Source: a virus
Virus record (IMG/VR): IMGVR_UViG_3300035703_000209
Span: 1 to 38,161 of that record
Reading direction: 5' to 3' (one strand)
DNA length: 38,161 bases
A program made the position numbers and the translations under genes. Of this stretch, positions 26,309 to 31,665 are shown piece after piece. Position 1 is the stretch's first letter. Each line of letters opens with the position of its first letter. The notes beneath the pieces were generated by a model that did no database searches, was not told the DNA's origin, and was given only the letters and a program-made list of their open reading frames with translations.

Positions 26309-26317
26309 TGCTACAAT
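26309..26317 (+). promoter_or_regulatory. array promoter 10
   Basis: TGCTACAAT, then ACTCTCAACCGCAACGGACC. GGGG-TTG-CCCC lies just upstream. ATG at 26340. Confidence 0.65.
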
Positions 26318-26339
26318 ACTCTCAACCGCAACGGACCCG

Positions 26340-26549
26340 ATGACCTACCAAGAGTATCAGCGCCGCGAACTGCTCAAAACCGCCACCATCTGGGTGAGCA
26401 CCGGCGCCGTCATCATCCTGCTGGCAATCGGATACGGCACCCTGCTGAACCGCGCCAACGATCGGATCGAAGCACGGTGCGCCGCTCAGGGTGGACAGGC
26501 ACTTGTGACGCCTGGCGAAGTGACCCGCTGCCTGCAACCTGCCCGCTGA
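26340..26549 (+). CDS. array cassette 10: single-pass membrane protein
   Basis: 69 residues. A charged N-terminus (MTYQEYQRRELLKTATIW) precedes one transmembrane helix (VSTGAVIILLAIGYGTLL, about 19-36). The tail has two cysteines (EARCAAQGG, VTRCLQPAR) that may pair outside the cytoplasm. Confidence 0.65.
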   Translation: MTYQEYQRRELLKTATIWVSTGAVIILLAIGYGTLLNRANDRIEARCAAQGGQALVTPGEVTRCLQPAR

Positions 26550-26551
26550 CC

Positions 26552-26560
26552 TGCTACAAT
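26552..26560 (+). promoter_or_regulatory. array promoter 11
   Basis: TGCTACAAT, then ACTCTCAGTTCAACCGACACC. ATG at 26590. Only 2 nt lie between the previous stop and the element. Confidence 0.65.
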
Positions 26561-26589
26561 ACTCTCAGTTCAACCGACACCCCCGACCG

Positions 26590-26814
26590 ATGAACCTCTA
26601 CATCATCAGCGAAGTGCTCTACGACTACACTGACGGCATGGTGGTCATCGCTGCCGAATCCCTGGACCGCGCCCGCGCCCTGTTCCAGGACAAGTGGAGC
26701 AGCGCCCGCCTCCTGCAGGAGTTTGACGCCGCCATCGGCGGCGCCGCATACAAGGTCCTCCAGGTTCAGGATCAGGCGGAGGGCATTGTCTCCTATGTCT
26801 TCGGTGGGGGTTGA
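26590..26814 (+). CDS. array cassette 11: unknown small protein
   Basis: 74 residues: MNLYIISEVLYDYTDGMVVI, AAESLDRARALFQDKWSSAR, ending VSYVFGGG. The 'Y-ISE-LYDYTDGMVVIAAES---A---F' layout is common in phage small proteins in my memory. The TTGACC of the next promoter overlaps its stop. Confidence 0.68.
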   Translation: MNLYIISEVLYDYTDGMVVIAAESLDRARALFQDKWSSARLLQEFDAAIGGAAYKVLQVQDQAEGIVSYVFGGG

Positions 26815-26840
26815 CCTCCTGCCCTCTGACCCTGTAGAAT
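26811..26840 (+). promoter_or_regulatory. array promoter 12 with -35
   Basis: TTGACC (26811-26816), 18-nt spacer, TAGAAT (26835-26840), then TCTCTCA. The stop TGA of cassette 11 is inside the -35. Confidence 0.7.
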
Positions 26841-26865
26841 TCTCTCAACCACACCCCACCGACCG

Positions 26866-27012
26866 ATGACCGACTTTTTCGCAGACTACCTCTCAAACCT
26901 CTCCGCGCTGTCGGACGCTGATCTCTGCTGCCTGCTGATCGATGCCGTAGACTTCGATGACGATGCCGCCTTTAAGATTGTGAACGCTGAGATGGGTCGG
27001 CGCGGTATCTGA
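26866..27012 (+). CDS. array cassette 12: small acidic protein
   Basis: 48 residues: MTDFFADYLSNLSALSDADL, CCLLIDAVDFDDDAAFKIVN. Acidic, helical, two adjacent cysteines. No family is recognised. Confidence 0.62.
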   Translation: MTDFFADYLSNLSALSDADLCCLLIDAVDFDDDAAFKIVNAEMGRRGI

Positions 27013-27014
27013 CC

Positions 27015-27023
27015 TGCTACAAT
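27015..27023 (+). promoter_or_regulatory. array promoter 13
   Basis: TGCTACAAT, then ACTCTCAACCGCACCCC. ATG at 27046. Two bases after the previous stop. Confidence 0.65.
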
Positions 27024-27045
27024 ACTCTCAACCGCACCCCACCCC

Positions 27046-27264
27046 ATGCGCTACCCCATCAGCACCGCCGACAGCAGCGCCATCGACACCCTGAGCGTCA
27101 ACCCCGTCACGGGCACGGTGCGGGTGCGGTTTCAACGCTACTGGACTGAGCGCCCCTACACTTTCAAGGTCGACCGCTCTGCGATTCTCTCCCTGATTTG
27201 GGACAGCAACCGCTCACTGGGACAGTGGGTCAACCGTCACTGCCGCTCTATTGCCGACGTCTGA
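27046..27264 (+). CDS. array cassette 13: KTSC-like domain protein
   Basis: 72 residues: SSAIDTLSVNPVTGTVRVRF, QRYWTERPYTFKVDRSAILS, then SNRSLGQWVNRHCRS. It follows the KTSC pattern 'SSxIxxVxYxPxTxxLxVxFxxG...YxYxxV...SxGxxxNxxI'. KTSC domains occur beside RNA-related proteins, but no activity is known. Moderate match. Confidence 0.65.
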   Translation: MRYPISTADSSAIDTLSVNPVTGTVRVRFQRYWTERPYTFKVDRSAILSLIWDSNRSLGQWVNRHCRSIADV

Positions 27265-27266
27265 CC

Positions 27267-27275
27267 TGCTACAAT
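27267..27275 (+). promoter_or_regulatory. array promoter 14
   Basis: TGCTACAAT, then ACTCTCAGTTCAACCGACACC. ATG at 27302. Confidence 0.65.
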
Positions 27276-27301
27276 ACTCTCAGTTCAACCGACACCGACC
27301 G

Positions 27302-27499
27302 ATGACCGACCGTACCTTTCAAACCATCATCGCTGCCATGTGCTCTGGCATGGTTCTGACTGTGGCAGGCGCCTGGACTCTACAGGCAGCGCAGGCAACG
27401 GTCAATGCCTGGCAGGAGGCAGAGGCAATCGAATGGTGCCACCGTCAGGCAGGAGGCAGCCCTGAGGTCTGTGGACCCCTGCCAGGTGACGGTCACTGA
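27302..27499 (+). CDS. array cassette 14: small membrane-anchored protein
   Basis: 65 residues: MTDRTFQTIIAAMCSGMVLT, then VAGAWTLQAAQATVNAWQEA. A hydrophobic segment (about 8-27) is followed by a soluble tail with two cysteines (EWCHRQAGGSPEVCG). Layout matches cassette 10. Confidence 0.62.
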   Translation: MTDRTFQTIIAAMCSGMVLTVAGAWTLQAAQATVNAWQEAEAIEWCHRQAGGSPEVCGPLPGDGH

Positions 27500-27538
27500 A
27501 CCGTCCTTCACCCCCTGCTGCTGGCCGCGGCGACCGAC

Positions 27539-27544
27539 TAGAAT
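27539..27544 (+). promoter_or_regulatory. array promoter 15
   Basis: TAGAAT, then TCTCTCAGTTCAGACAACC. ATG at 27568. No clear -35. Confidence 0.55.
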
Positions 27545-27567
27545 TCTCTCAGTTCAGACAACCACTC

Positions 27568-27771
27568 ATGACCGAAGCATACGCCATCTTCACCACTGGC
27601 ACCGACTACTATGACCGCGCCGAACTGTTCGGACTGTACGCCTCCGCTGAGAAGGCAGAGGCAGAGGCAGCGGTCCTGCGTGAGCGCCTGGAGGATGAGG
27701 ACTGCGCTTCCTATCCTGGTGAGCGCCTCTACTCCCTGGTGAGCGTCTCCTACGTTCCCATCCGCTACTGA
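27568..27771 (+). CDS. array cassette 15: unknown small acidic protein
   Basis: 67 residues: MTEAYAIFTTGTDYYDRAEL, FGLYASAEKAEAEAAVLRER, ending LVSVSYVPIRY. The 'Y-IF--GTDY---ELFGLYAS-EKAEAE' pattern suggests the same beta-strand plus helix design as cassettes 4 and 11. Function unknown. Confidence 0.65.
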   Translation: MTEAYAIFTTGTDYYDRAELFGLYASAEKAEAEAAVLRERLEDEDCASYPGERLYSLVSVSYVPIRY

Positions 27772-27778
27772 CCTCTCT

Positions 27779-27805
27779 AGGGGGCGGGTTGACCGCCTGC
27801 CCCCT
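27779..27805 (+). terminator. hairpin carrying the next -35 in its loop
   Basis: AGGGGGCGGG (27779-27788) pairs with CCTGCCCCCT (27796-27805), ten pairs with one G-U; the loop contains TTGACC. Confidence 0.7.
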
Positions 27806-27817
27806 ATGGACTACAAT
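27789..27817 (+). promoter_or_regulatory. array promoter 16 with -35 in a hairpin loop
   Basis: TTGACC (27789-27794), 17-nt spacer, TACAAT (27812-27817), then TCTCTCAGTTCACAGGACACC. Near-consensus sigma70 spacing. Confidence 0.75.
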
Positions 27818-27843
27818 TCTCTCAGTTCACAGGACACCGCCTC

Positions 27844-28065
27844 ATGACCCGCCAGAACCTGGAAACCGAACTGCTGAACGACTGGAATCAAGTCATGGCA
27901 GACCTGACCCCCGCCGAACGTGAGGCACTGGCCGCGGCGACTCCTAAGGACTGGTTCGCTGCCATCGCTGAACTGATTGCCGACCCCACCTTCTGGCAGG
28001 GTCTGGGCATCGCCTTCCTGGAGGGCATCGCTAAGGGTCTGGAGGATTTCAACGCCGACCGCTGA
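27844..28065 (+). CDS. array cassette 16: unknown small acidic helical protein
   Basis: 73 residues: MTRQNLETELLNDWNQVMAD, LTPAEREALAAATPKDWFAA, then a C-terminal helix (GLGIAFLEGIAKGLEDF). Single-gene unit. No family is recognised. Confidence 0.65.
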   Translation: MTRQNLETELLNDWNQVMADLTPAEREALAAATPKDWFAAIAELIADPTFWQGLGIAFLEGIAKGLEDFNADR

Positions 28066-28067
28066 TC

Positions 28068-28076
28068 TGCTACAAT
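28068..28076 (+). promoter_or_regulatory. array promoter 17
   Basis: TGCTACAAT, then ACTCTCATCCGCAACGGACC. ATG at 28100. Confidence 0.65.
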
Positions 28077-28099
28077 ACTCTCATCCGCAACGGACCCCG

Positions 28100-28291
28100 A
28101 TGACCGACCTCTGCTTCCCCGCTCAGATCGCTGAAATCACCAACCCCGACAACGGGACCATCTACTGGATTGAAGCGGCATACGCTGCCAAGCTGCACGG
28201 TCTGTGGGATGACTTCCGCACCGACTACGGAACGACTGCTGCCTTCGGTGGGGTCGATGCTGGCGAATTCCTGGAGTGGTTGGGGTATTGA
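28100..28291 (+). CDS. array cassette 17: unknown small acidic protein
   Basis: 63 residues from the ATG at 28100: MTDLCFPAQIAEITNPDNGT, IYWIEAAYAAKLHGLWDDFR, ending FLEWLGY. The stop TGA overlaps the TTGACC of the next promoter. No family is recognised. Confidence 0.62.
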   Translation: MTDLCFPAQIAEITNPDNGTIYWIEAAYAAKLHGLWDDFRTDYGTTAAFGGVDAGEFLEWLGY

Positions 28292-28316
28292 CCCCTGCCC
28301 CCTGACCCTGTAGAAT
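28288..28316 (+). promoter_or_regulatory. array promoter 18 with -35
   Basis: TTGACC (28288-28293), 17-nt spacer, TAGAAT (28311-28316). GGGG and CCCC flank the -35 so that TTGA sits in a small loop. The following CTCTCA block is absent here (TCCAAAGCAAACGC instead). Confidence 0.65.
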
Positions 28317-28341
28317 TCCAAAGCAAACGCACCCCAGACCC

Positions 28342-28539
28342 ATGGCACTCTACAACTGCGCCTCTGACCTTGCCACCCGCCAGACCATCTGGGTCAGCAC
28401 CAACGTCGTGAAGGGGCGTCCTCAGTTGAACTCTCACCGTGCCGACCGTGCTGGCGCTTCCCTGGCATCCGCTGGCATCGACGGATTCTGTGCCGCCGAA
28501 CTGGCAGGACTCCACACCGACTACGTTGGGCGGGGTTGA
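28342..28539 (+). CDS. array cassette 18: unknown small protein
   Basis: 65 residues: MALYNCASDLATRQTIWVST, NVVKGRPQLNSHRADRAGAS, ending TDYVGRG. Mixed charge. The stop TGA overlaps the next TTGACG. No family is recognised. Confidence 0.58.
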   Translation: MALYNCASDLATRQTIWVSTNVVKGRPQLNSHRADRAGASLASAGIDGFCAAELAGLHTDYVGRG

Positions 28540-28565
28540 CGCCCTGCTCAACGACCGACTACAAT
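28536..28565 (+). promoter_or_regulatory. array promoter 19 with -35 in a hairpin loop
   Basis: TTGACG (28536-28541), 18-nt spacer, TACAAT (28560-28565), then TCTCTCAGTTCACACCC. GGGCG (28528-28532) and CGCCC (28540-28544) flank the -35. Confidence 0.7.
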
Positions 28566-28588
28566 TCTCTCAGTTCACACCCCCACCC

Positions 28589-28810
28589 ATGATGCAACCC
28601 GCTCCGATGACCGCCGCCGAACTGAACGCCGCCATCGCCTCAGGTGCCATGTCCTTCCGCCGCCTGCCCACTGCCCATGGCGCTGCTACCAACCGTTGGG
28701 CATCGCGTATCAAGGGCGGCAGCAGCAGGGTCCGCACCCATGGCGGCGCCGCTGGTTCCCATGGCACCCGCATGAGCACCGCTAACAGCGCCCTGGCAGA
28801 CGTGCGCTGA
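28589..28810 (+). CDS. array cassette 19: small basic Ala/Gly/Ser-rich protein
   Basis: 73 residues: MMQPAPMTAAELNAAIASGA, then MSFRRLPTAHGAATNRWASR and KGGSSRVRTHGGAAGSHGTR. Basic (about ten Arg/Lys) and probably disordered in its second half; nucleic-acid binding is possible. ATG at 28592 is an alternative start. Last cassette before a strong terminator. Confidence 0.58.
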   Translation: MMQPAPMTAAELNAAIASGAMSFRRLPTAHGAATNRWASRIKGGSSRVRTHGGAAGSHGTRMSTANSALADVR

Positions 28811-28817
28811 GGCAGCA

Positions 28818-28859
28818 GGGGCGGGGCACTCGTTCGTGAATCGGCAGTGCCCCCCGCCC
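28818..28859 (+). terminator. strong hairpin ending the cassette array
   Basis: GGGGCGGGGCACT (28818-28830) pairs with AGTGCCCC-(bulge)-CGCCC (28846-28859). No U-run. Base composition changes abruptly to AT-rich about 40 nt further on. Confidence 0.7.
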
Positions 28860-28886
28860 GCCGCCGTCCGTGGCGCGGGGGCGTTA

Positions 28887-28892
28887 TATAAT
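28887..28892 (+). promoter_or_regulatory. possible -10 element at the GC/AT boundary
   Basis: TATAAT; the nearest gene starts 122 nt downstream (29015), so either a long leader or no function. Confidence 0.35.
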
Positions 28893-29014
28893 GACCAACC
28901 TCCCCTAATCTATAAAGTGTTACGGAAACGAGCTCTTTATTTGTAAGAAAAATAAAAAAATCCGGAAAAATAAAAAAATGATATATAAGAAAAAGTAAAA
29001 AATAATACCCTGGT

Positions 29015-29185
29015 ATGCAAAAAAATTTCGGGAAAAATTTGGCAACTCTAGAGTCCGATCCATTAACTGGTCAATATCACATTATAATTCCAGAGTGGAT
29101 CATTAATGAATTCGAATGGTACGAAGGTACGGAAGTCAATATAGAAATTGATTCGAAATCACTGATTATTTCAGAATCTAATTAA
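29015..29185 (+). CDS. AbrB/MazE-like swapped-hairpin protein
   Basis: 56 residues: MQKNFGKNLATLESDPLTGQ, YHIIIPEWIINEFEWYEGTE, VNIEIDSKSLIISESN. 'G-Y-I-IPEWII-EF-W-EGTEV-IEID--SLII' fits the AbrB/SpoVT-type fold and resembles the C-terminal domain of the 251-residue protein at 3683-4438. Possible small transcription factor or antitoxin-like protein. The start is AT-rich with no clear ribosome-binding site. Confidence 0.65.
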   Translation: MQKNFGKNLATLESDPLTGQYHIIIPEWIINEFEWYEGTEVNIEIDSKSLIISESN

Positions 29186-29195
29186 AATAGAAATA

Positions 29196-29224
29196 TTGAC
29201 ATCCTCTATATAATACTGTATGAT
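29196..29224 (+). promoter_or_regulatory. consensus sigma70 promoter
   Basis: TTGACA (29196-29201), 17-nt spacer, TATGAT (29219-29224). A TATAAT-like run lies within the spacer. 22 nt before the ATG at 29247. Confidence 0.7.
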
Positions 29225-29246
29225 ACTGAAGTAATTACACATTCTT

Positions 29247-29999
29247 ATGGCTAAAGGATTTACTGTTAAAGCAAAGGCGCCTGTCGCATCGGAGCAAGAA
29301 TGGGACTATAATAAAGCAAGAGAAATGATTGCTGGAAAAACCATTGTATTTTGCCTTCCTGGACGAGGAGTCTCATATACATATTTGAAAAACTTTGTTC
29401 AACTCTGCTTTGATCTTGTGCAGAGTGGTGCAAGTATTCAAATTTCCCAAGACTACAGTTCAATGGTAAACTTTGCTCGTTGCAAATGTCTTGGTGCAAA
29501 TGTTCTCCGTGGTCCAGATCAAATTCCTTGGGACGGAAAACTAAACTACGACTATCAATTGTGGATTGATAGTGACATTGTCTTTAATACCGAAAAATTT
29601 TGGCAACTTATCCTGATGGATAAAGATATTGCAGCTGGGTGGTACTGTACAGAAGATGGCATGACCACATCTGTAGCACACTGGTTGGATGAAGAAGATT
29701 TTCGTGGAAATGGCGGTGTCATGAATCACGAAACTCTTGAAAGCATTTCAAAGCGTCGCAAACCATTTACAGTCGATTATACTGGGTTTGGATGGTTGCT
29801 AATTAAGCACGGTGTTTTTGAGCACTCTGAAATGAAATATCCCTGGTTTGCACCGAAAATGCAAGTCTTCGAATCCGGAGAAGTGCAAGATATGTGCGGT
29901 GAGGATGTTTCTTTCTGTCTCGATGCAAAAGAAGCAGGATTTGAGATTTGGTGCGATCCTCGCATCCGTGTCGGACATGAAAAAACCAGAATTATCTGA
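29247..29999 (+). CDS. GT-A-type glycosyltransferase
   Basis: 250 residues. YQLWIDSDIVFN (D108-S-D110) is the metal-binding DxD motif of GT-A glycosyltransferases, and CGEDVSFCLDAKEAGFEIWC, then DPRIRVGHEK is the usual C-terminal acceptor-side motif with ED. This type of gene is common before the baseplate genes in cyanomyoviruses in my memory. It probably adds sugar to phage DNA, a virion protein or a host surface molecule. Confidence 0.8.
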   Translation: MAKGFTVKAKAPVASEQEWDYNKAREMIAGKTIVFCLPGRGVSYTYLKNFVQLCFDLVQSGASIQISQDYSSMVNFARCKCLGANVLRGPDQIPWDGKLNYDYQLWIDSDIVFNTEKFWQLILMDKDIAAGWYCTEDGMTTSVAHWLDEEDFRGNGGVMNHETLESISKRRKPFTVDYTGFGWLLIKHGVFEHSEMKYPWFAPKMQVFESGEVQDMCGEDVSFCLDAKEAGFEIWCDPRIRVGHEKTRII

Positions 30000-30003
30000 T
30001 ATA

Positions 30004-30195
30004 ATGTCAACCAAACGTTATAACATTCTTTGTAAAGGGAGAAGGATATACTCTTCTCTCACAGAAGAAGAATATTTCGATGTTATGGAGGACCTGTCCA
30101 TAGAATTTTATCAGACAGGTTCTCCAAATCCTGAAGATATTGAAACTGAAATTTTATTGGAGAATAATGCATGGCAAAGTCAAAAGTCGGTTTGA
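30004..30195 (+). CDS. conserved-type small cyanophage protein
   Basis: 63 residues from the ATG at 30004: MSTKRYNILCKGRRIYSSLT, EEEYFDVMEDLSIEFYQTGS, then PNPEDIETEILLENNAW. I recall this next to the baseplate genes in T4-like cyanophages. It overlaps the next gene by 25 nt. Function unknown. Confidence 0.75.
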   Translation: MSTKRYNILCKGRRIYSSLTEEEYFDVMEDLSIEFYQTGSPNPEDIETEILLENNAWQSQKSV

Positions 30196-30320
30196 ATAAG
30201 AGCTCTTATATTCCTGGACCTCCCAAAAAAACTCGTCAAGGAGATGGTGACGGGACAAAATACTCTTCAACGTCTCGCAATAATGCCAGAAAAAAATATA
30301 GAGGGCAAGGAAAAGGATGA
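30171..30320 (+). CDS. conserved-type small basic cyanophage protein
   Basis: 49 residues: MAKSKVGLNKSSYIPGPPKK, TRQGDGDGTKYSSTSRNNAR, KKYRGQGKG. Very basic and disordered; the 'SSYIPGPPKKTRQG' layout recurs in cyanophages in my memory. May bind DNA or RNA or be packed in the virion. ATGA overlap with the next gene. Confidence 0.72.
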   Translation: MAKSKVGLNKSSYIPGPPKKTRQGDGDGTKYSSTSRNNARKKYRGQGKG

Positions 30321-30928
30321 GTTATTTCCTAGATGTCAATGAAGAATGGGACCAAATACACCCAAAGGACATCTGGGCATATAATAAATTATCTTTAAGT
30401 CGGAATTTGGGTTATGTTTGTGGTCCAGCTGGAACCACCGTACCCAAATCCGACTTTTATATTGTCCGCCCATGCATTAATTTACTTGGTATGGGGCGCT
30501 TTGCTCGTAAAGAATGGATTGATAAAGAAACAGAACACTTTCATCCTTCTGAATTTTGGTGTGAATTGTTTCAGGGACCTCATTTAAGTGTTGATTTTCA
30601 TGAAAAAAAGTCAAAACTTGTAGTAATGGGCGAAAAAGATGTAGATGATCCCTTGTACAAGTGGAAAAAATGGTCAAAAATTGATGTCGAAGTAAATTAT
30701 CCATCAATTTTGAATGATTTGGTAGGTCAATATGAATGGATTAACTGTGAATTTATTGGAAATCGTCTAATTGAGGTGCAATTTCGCCAAAATCCAGATT
30801 TTCGCTACGGAAATTCGGTTGCAATTCCAGTCTGGAATAAAAAAATAAATAAAAATAGTAAGAATTATCGATTTATAGAAGATAAAGAATATAATACTTA
30901 TCTAAGAAAAGGATTTTATGTCGATTAA
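30317..30928 (+). CDS. conserved-type cyanophage protein of unknown function
   Basis: 203 residues: MSYFLDVNEEWDQIHPKDIW, AYNKLSLSRNLGYVCGPAGT, FYIVRPCINLLGMGRFARKE, EFWCELFQGPHLSVDFHEKK. The part GRFARKEW..HFHPSEFWCE..F.G.HLSVDF suggests an ATP-grasp-like or other alpha/beta fold, but I cannot place it. A hairpin begins at the stop codon. Confidence 0.72.
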   Translation: MSYFLDVNEEWDQIHPKDIWAYNKLSLSRNLGYVCGPAGTTVPKSDFYIVRPCINLLGMGRFARKEWIDKETEHFHPSEFWCELFQGPHLSVDFHEKKSKLVVMGEKDVDDPLYKWKKWSKIDVEVNYPSILNDLVGQYEWINCEFIGNRLIEVQFRQNPDFRYGNSVAIPVWNKKINKNSKNYRFIEDKEYNTYLRKGFYVD

Positions 30929-30972
30929 GGGATAGAAACCCCTTAAAAAGTTCTAATTCAACCTTTTAGAAC
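30925..30972 (+). terminator. two AT-rich hairpins after the gene
   Basis: TTAAGGG (30925-30931) pairs with CCCTTAA (30940-30946), including the stop codon; GTTCTAA (30950-30956) pairs with TTAGAAC (30966-30972). No U-run. Confidence 0.5.
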
Positions 30973-30979
30973 AAAGACA

Positions 30980-31231
30980 ATGGCAATGCATCCAAATCCA
31001 GACAGAAATTCAAAATATATGTACCAAATGTGGGGTACAAATCAATTAGTCACAGATTATTCGTCTAATCTTGAGCAAAAAAAAGTACTTCAAGAGATTA
31101 TGCACGATGAAATTTCAAACTCAAAGCACAATTTGAAAGAGCAATCCGAATTGCATCAAAAAATTCGTAATGATGAAGATTATGATGACTGGGAATATGG
31201 CACGGAGCCTGTTTATGGAATTAAGCCATAA
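30980..31231 (+). CDS. unknown small charged protein, probably late
   Basis: 83 residues: MAMHPNPDRNSKYMYQMWGT, NQLVTDYSSNLEQKKVLQEI, then a charged helix and an acidic end (NDEDYDDWEYGTEPVYGIKP). Between the 203-residue gene and gp25; the next late promoter overlaps its stop. Function unknown. Confidence 0.68.
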   Translation: MAMHPNPDRNSKYMYQMWGTNQLVTDYSSNLEQKKVLQEIMHDEISNSKHNLKEQSELHQKIRNDEDYDDWEYGTEPVYGIKP

Positions 31232-31234
31232 ATA
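31228..31234 (+). promoter_or_regulatory. T4-type late promoter before gp25
   Basis: ATAAATA overlapping the preceding stop codon, 23 nt before the gp25 ATG. Confidence 0.7.
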
Positions 31235-31257
31235 AAAATACATATCTTTACTAAAAA

Positions 31258-31659
31258 ATGGCAACAGACAGAATGTCTAGGGGATTTAAGGATATAAGCC
31301 TGTCTTTCGATATGCACCCTATCACCAAAGACATTCTTGTTCTTAAGAACGAAGATGCGATTAAAAAATCTATTCGTAATATTATTCAAACATTACCATA
31401 TGAAAGATTTTTTAATCCTCTTTTTGGAACTGATGTAAGAACAAGCCTATTTGATTTTATCGATTTTGGTACGGCATCAATTCTTCAAGAACAACTTACA
31501 GTTTCTATTGAAAATTTTGAATCAAGAATTTCAAATTTAAGAATTGATGTTCTCCCTAAACCAGATGAATATGGATTTGAAATCACAGTCGATTATACAA
31601 TCATTGGGCAAGAATTACAACCACAGCAATTTACATATATTTTAGAGGCAACCAGGTAA
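31258..31659 (+). CDS. 25: baseplate wedge protein gp25
   Basis: 133 residues, close to T4 gp25 (132). RGFKDISLSFDMHPITKDIL, VLKNEDAIKKSIRNIIQTLP, YERFFNPLFGTDVRTSLFDF match the gp25/GPW family, with the EPR-like core replaced by the usual YERFFNP..G. In T4 it joins gp6 and gp53 in the wedge and the sheath initiator. Followed after 6 nt by gp6, the T4 order. Confidence 0.93.
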   Translation: MATDRMSRGFKDISLSFDMHPITKDILVLKNEDAIKKSIRNIIQTLPYERFFNPLFGTDVRTSLFDFIDFGTASILQEQLTVSIENFESRISNLRIDVLPKPDEYGFEITVDYTIIGQELQPQQFTYILEATR

Positions 31660-31665
31660 AATAAA

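Noticed and set aside
23979-28779. Minus-strand ORFs of 70-170 codons in the GC-rich array
   Set aside because: They span several promoters and hairpins, run antisense to a consistent set of + strand genes, and have low-complexity composition expected of GC-rich antisense frames.
30838-30851. AATAAATAAA inside the 203-residue gene as a late promoter
   Set aside because: It is within coding sequence and the next start is 130 nt away.
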